Assembly (NCBI GenBank): GCA_016702555.1
Contig: JADJDV010000002.1
Location: 310,001-374,000 of the forward strand
Direction: 5' to 3'
From: Burkholderiales bacterium
GTDB taxonomy: Bacteria > Pseudomonadota > Gammaproteobacteria > Burkholderiales > Burkholderiaceae_C
DNA: 64,000 bases
Shown here: piece after piece, positions 60,832 to 64,000 of the stretch
How positions within the stretch are numbered: position 1 is the stretch's first letter
How the letters are laid out: the number at the start of each line of letters is the position of its first letter
Made by a program: the position numbers and the translations under genes
Notes under the pieces: generated by a model
The model's database searches: none
What the model saw: the letters and a program-made list of their open reading frames with translations, nothing else
Told to the model about the DNA's origin: nothing

Positions 60832-62106
60832 ATGACGCTGTTTCCCTGCGGCCACGCCACCCACCCGCAGTGGCGCATGGCCTGCGGTCTGGTGCTGGCG
60901 CAACTGCGCGCGCAGATGGCGCTGCCCGACCACGCCAGCGCGCCCACGCTGGGCCTGCTCTACATCACCGACCATTACGCCGACCAGGCCGGCGCCATCC
61001 TCGACTGCCTGCAGGCCGAGCTGCCCGAGGTGGCCGACTGGGCCGGCACCGTGGGCGTGGGCGTGTGTGCTCCGGGCGCCGAGTACATCGACGAGCCGGC
61101 CCTCAGCGTGCTGTTGTGCGAGCTGCCGAACCATGCCTACCGTGTGTTCTCTGGCGTCGCACCGTTGGCCGGCGGGCATGGCTTCGTGCCGCACACCGCG
61201 CTGATCCACGCCGACGCGCGCACGCCCGACCTGGCCGAACTGATCGTCGAGATGGCCGAGCGCACCCAGAGCGGCTACCTGTTCGGCGGCCTCAGCGCGA
61301 GCCGGCGCGAGCCCGTGCAGTTCGCCGTGTCCGGCAGCGGCAACGTGCCGGGCCAGGGCCGCGCCGGCGGCGTGTTCTCGGGCGGCCTGTCGGGCGTGGC
61401 GTTTGGCGCCGACGTGACGCTGCTCTCGCGCGTCAGCCAGGGTTGTCAGCCGGTCGCGCCCGAGCGCGAGATCACGGCGCTCGACGGCAATCTGCTGCTG
61501 GCGCTGGACGGCGAGCCGGCGCTGGATGTGCTGCTGCGCGACCTCGGCTTCGCGCCCGAGGCGCCGAGCGCCGCGCTGGAGAGGATGCGCCGCACCCTGG
61601 TCGGCCTGTCCGGGGCCGGTGCGACGGGCCCGCAGCGGCGCGGCAATTTCGGCGCCGACGTCGTTGTGCGCCACATCATCGGCATCGATCCGGTGCGGCG
61701 CGGCGTGGCGATCGCGGCCCGACCCGCGCCCGGCCAGCGCGCCGCCTTCTGCCAGCGCGACGCGCAGGCGGCGCGTGCCGACCTGATGCGCATCTGCGCC
61801 GAGATCCGCGAGGAACTGGAGCCGGAAGAGCTGACCGAAACCGTGGCCGTCGCGCTGGCCGCGCACCAGGACCGCGCGGCGCCGCACCCGGCGCGGCGCA
61901 TCCGCGGCGCCGTTTACGTCAGTTGCGCCGGCCGCGGCGGGCCGCACTTCGGCGCCCCGAACGCCGAGCTTCAGGTACTGCGCCATGCGCTCGGTGACGT
62001 GCCCCTGGTCGGCTTCTTCGCCGGCGGCGAGATCGCGCGGCACCACCTGTACGGCTACACCGGCGTGCTGACGGTGTTCGTGGCCGACGCGTCGGCAGAC
62101 GATTGA
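60832..62106 (+). CDS. FIST-domain sensor protein
   Basis: A 424-residue protein with a FIST N-terminal domain (TLGLLYITDHYADQAGAILDCLQAELP, GTVGVGVCAPGAEYIDEPALSVLLCELP) and a FIST_C domain (VYVSCAGRGGPHFGAPNAELQVLRHALGDVPLVGFFAGGEI). FIST proteins are thought to sense small ligands such as amino acids. No transmembrane or kinase part is fused. 36 bases downstream of phaM and probably co-transcribed. Confidence 0.87.
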   Translation: MTLFPCGHATHPQWRMACGLVLAQLRAQMALPDHASAPTLGLLYITDHYADQAGAILDCLQAELPEVADWAGTVGVGVCAPGAEYIDEPALSVLLCELPNHAYRVFSGVAPLAGGHGFVPHTALIHADARTPDLAELIVEMAERTQSGYLFGGLSASRREPVQFAVSGSGNVPGQGRAGGVFSGGLSGVAFGADVTLLSRVSQGCQPVAPEREITALDGNLLLALDGEPALDVLLRDLGFAPEAPSAALERMRRTLVGLSGAGATGPQRRGNFGADVVVRHIIGIDPVRRGVAIAARPAPGQRAAFCQRDAQAARADLMRICAEIREELEPEELTETVAVALAAHQDRAAPHPARRIRGAVYVSCAGRGGPHFGAPNAELQVLRHALGDVPLVGFFAGGEIARHHLYGYTGVLTVFVADASADD

Positions 62107-62121
62107 GCGCGTCCATGAAAA

Positions 62122-62150
62122 CAGCCCCTGGTTCATTGAACCAGGGGCTG
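62122..62150. terminator. Strong hairpin terminator between convergent genes
   Basis: A 14-bp perfect stem (CAGCCCCTGGTTCA and complement) around a single T. AAAA on the plus strand at 62118-62121 gives a T tract on the minus strand, so it ends the DUF4148 transcript best. It may serve the FIST gene from the other side. Confidence 0.75.
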
Positions 62151-62216
62151 TTGGGTGATCGGGCCGCGCGTGGCGCCCGATCAGGGCCGCGCCGCGCGGC
62201 CTGGGCTCAGCAGCGC

Positions 62217-62540
62217 TCAGGCACGCTCGCCAGCGGCCGGGCGAAAGCCGGCGGCGAAGGCATCGCGGGTTTCCTGACGCACTTCGGCGCGCGACTGCGC
62301 CGGGTTGGAGCGCAGCGACATGGTGCTGAAGCTGTCCGACGCGTGGCGCGTCGGCACCAGATCGGCGTGGGCTTTCTGTACCGCCTCGGCGCGCACCGCC
62401 TCGCGGTTCACGGTGCTGACGGCGTGGCCTTCGCTCAGGAACAGCGGGCCCTCGCCGGCGGCGGGCATCTGAGCGAAGGCGTTGCCGGTCAGCAGCAGGG
62501 CAGTGGCGGCGGTGGCGATGGCGGTGGTGAACTTGGTCAT
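62217..62540 (-). CDS. DUF4148-type small exported protein
   Basis: A 107-residue protein with a signal peptide (ATAATALLLTGNAFAQ) and a mature part of the DUF4148 type (LSEGHAVSTVNREAVRAEAVQKA, LRSNPAQSRAEVRQETRDAF). AGGAGAAAGAC precedes the ATG. Function unknown; common in Burkholderiales. Divergent from the LysR gene with 179 bases between. Confidence 0.78.
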   Translation of the reverse strand: MTKFTTAIATAATALLLTGNAFAQMPAAGEGPLFLSEGHAVSTVNREAVRAEAVQKAHADLVPTRHASDSFSTMSLRSNPAQSRAEVRQETRDAFAAGFRPAAGERA

Positions 62541-62719
62541 GTCTTTCTCCTGAGTAAAAAGGGTTGCTATCGACTTTCAAAACCGGCGTTGCCGCCGGCG
62601 GCTTTGGTCGGGTGGCTGAGCTTCAGCGCGTCCGATGGAAGGTAGTTTCGGGTTTGCCGGCAGTTAAAAAAACCACCGCGAAGTGAATAGACTGGTTCCA
62701 ATTTGGAAATAATCACGCC

Positions 62720-63652
62720 ATGGACTCCCTCGACCTGATCCAGACGTTTCGTGAGGTGGCGCGCCGCGGCAGCTTCTCGGCGACCGCGCGGGCGCTCGAT
62801 ATGTCGCCCGCCAACGTGAGCAAGTACATCGCCGCGCTGGAGGCGCGCTTTGGCGTGCGCCTGTTCAACCGCACCACGCGCAAGGTGTCGCTGACCGACG
62901 CGGGGCAGCTGCTGTACGAGCGCTCCGGTCCGGTGCTGGAGCTGGTGCAGATGACCGCCAGCGAATTGCAGGAGCGCGCCACGCGGCCCAGCGGCCGCCT
63001 GACGGTGACCGCGCCGCACGCGCTGGCGCACGCCGGCCTGCCGGCGCTGCTGGGGCAGTACCTGACGCGCTACCCCGAGGTGTCGCTGAACCTGCGGCTG
63101 ACCAACCGCGAACTCGATCTGGTGGAGGACGGCGTCGACTTGGCGCTGCGCGTGGGCCCGATTCCCGACGGGAACATCATCGTGCGGCGGCTGGCGCGGC
63201 TGGACCGGGTGGTGGCGGCCTCGCCCGCCTACTGGCGGGCACACGGCGTGCCGCAGCACCCGCGCGAGCTGGCCGGGCACCGCACGCTCAACATCAACCG
63301 CGCCGGCGAGCCGGCGCGCTGGCCGTTTGTGGAGCGCGGCAAGCCGCTGGAGGTGGCGCTACTGCCCTATATCGACGTCAACGACGTGGCGCCGCTGGCC
63401 ACGCTGGCGCTGATGGATCTGGGCGTGGCGTACCTGGCGCGGCCGTTATTTCAGGAGCACCTGGACAGCGGCCGACTGGTGTCGGTGCTGGAGGCCTTCG
63501 TACCGCAGGATTTCTGGGTCTTTGCGGCCTACCAGCAGCGGCGCCACAACAGCGCCGCGCTGACGGCACTGCTGGCGCACCTGGAGAGCGAGATGGGCCG
63601 GCCGGATGGCGTGTTCCATCTGGCGACGAACCCGCTCAACCCAGGTGTTTAG
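62720..63652 (+). CDS. LysR-family transcriptional regulator
   Basis: A 310-residue regulator of the CrgA-like subgroup. The N-terminal winged HTH (LIQTFREVARRGSFSATARALDMSPANVSKYIAALEARFGVRLFNRTTRKVSLTDAG) is followed by the periplasmic-binding-protein-like effector domain (GRLTVTAPHALAHAGLP, LVEDGVDLALRVGPIPDGNIIVRRL). The target may be the convergent dienelactone hydrolase or the divergent DUF4148 gene; this is inference. Its 3' end overlaps the next gene by 17 bases. Confidence 0.92.
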   Translation: MDSLDLIQTFREVARRGSFSATARALDMSPANVSKYIAALEARFGVRLFNRTTRKVSLTDAGQLLYERSGPVLELVQMTASELQERATRPSGRLTVTAPHALAHAGLPALLGQYLTRYPEVSLNLRLTNRELDLVEDGVDLALRVGPIPDGNIIVRRLARLDRVVAASPAYWRAHGVPQHPRELAGHRTLNINRAGEPARWPFVERGKPLEVALLPYIDVNDVAPLATLALMDLGVAYLARPLFQEHLDSGRLVSVLEAFVPQDFWVFAAYQQRRHNSAALTALLAHLESEMGRPDGVFHLATNPLNPGV

Positions 63653-64000
63653 CGAAGAAGGCCAGCGTGCGCTCACGCGCCAGCTGGGCTGCGGCCGCAT
63701 CCCAGGCGCCGCGGTGGTCGCAGTTGAAGCCATGCTGCGCTGGGTACAGGTGCACCTCGACCTCGGGGTGCGCCTGCTTGAAGGCTTCGACGCCGTCCAT
63801 CGGCACCCACTGGTCGCGGTCCGACAGGTGCGCCATGACCGGCACCTTGGGCTGGCGCGCGATCTCGTCCGGCTGCGTCATGCCGCCGCCGTAGTAGGGC
63901 ACGGCGGCCGACAGGCCGTTCAGCGTGCAGGCTGCGCGCCAGGTCAGCAGCCCGCCCCAGCAGTAGCCGACGATGCCGACCTGGCCGCCGCTGGCCTGGG
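63636..64000 (-). CDS. Dienelactone hydrolase family protein, C-terminal part (cut by the window edge)
   Basis: The last 120 residues of a DLH-family hydrolase; the N-terminus lies beyond the window. The catalytic Cys is in GQVGIVGYCWGG, the Asp in SDRDQWVP and the His in PAQHGFNCD, the C-D-H triad of dienelactone hydrolases. It would open cyclic lactones from aromatic breakdown. In the convergent pair its stop overlaps the LysR end. Confidence 0.85.
   Translation of the reverse strand, partial: QASGGQVGIVGYCWGGLLTWRAACTLNGLSAAVPYYGGGMTQPDEIARQPKVPVMAHLSDRDQWVPMDGVEAFKQAHPEVEVHLYPAQHGFNCDHRGAWDAAAAQLARERTLAFFAKHLG

Overview
The window is GC-rich bacterial chromosome with protein-coding content typical of a betaproteobacterium of the Comamonadaceae type (relatives of Acidovorax, Comamonas, Ottowia). 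Pointers are a DUF3567 protein, a PhaM-like PHA-granule protein with an Ala/Lys-rich tail, two IPTL-CTERM surface proteins, the pilT-pilU pair divergent from yggS, a DUF4148 protein and several intergenic repeats of a kind I associate with this family. The species cannot be named from the sequence alone. I see no rRNA, tRNA, CRISPR array, plasmid or phage module.

Layout. 0-7.5 kb: alanine racemase, a BadI-type ring-opening hydrolase, a TSUP exporter, argininosuccinate synthase, a succinate-semialdehyde-type dehydrogenase and a zinc alcohol dehydrogenase. 7.5-10 kb: repeat-filled spacer, a GMC oxidoreductase, and a 115-bp tandem repeat that multiplies the start of that gene. 10-25 kb: housekeeping and accessory genes (lipoprotein, bactofilin, Usp, alpha/beta hydrolase, flavin reductase-EamA pair, cbpA-cbpM, glycine-zipper protein, acetoacetyl-CoA synthetase, EamA, SEC-C protein, SpmAB, rsmI, then yraN-diaA-dolP). 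25-31 kb: two large, related, secreted beta-helix-type proteins ending in IPTL-CTERM sorting signals. 31-38 kb: a small SUOX-fold protein, a GNAT-patatin operon, and a LuxR-type response regulator with a 7TM histidine kinase that is broken by a 1262-bp IS3-family element. Three copies of one unusual palindrome lie in the spacers of this block. 38-43 kb: an HIBADH-family reductase, pilU, pilT, yggS/pipY and purU.

43-51.5 kb is a catabolic cluster: a TetR regulator with a long palindromic operator, a divergent acyl-CoA ligase, a periplasmic substrate-binding protein of distinctly lower GC that is broken by a 1169-bp IS5-family element, and a 1101-residue single-chain biotin-dependent acyl-CoA carboxylase. 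The plausible logic is acid uptake, CoA activation, then carboxylation of the acyl-CoA. 51.5-64 kb: YXWGXW protein, ChaN lipoprotein, AbrB-family membrane protein, DUF3567, FAH-family hydrolase, VOC protein, EamA, enoyl-CoA hydratase, GST, a DUF2946-PCu(A)C copper pair, PhaM, a FIST protein, DUF4148, a LysR regulator and the C-terminal part of a dienelactone hydrolase cut by the window edge.

Both insertion sequences leave clean target duplications (AATG, TATA), and removing each restores an open reading frame, so both look recent. The items I would check first are the shared palindromes at 31-34 kb, the triplicated start region at 9.6-10 kb, the repeat inserted in frame in the carboxylase linker, and the alpha/beta hydrolase whose nucleophile serine is replaced by glycine.
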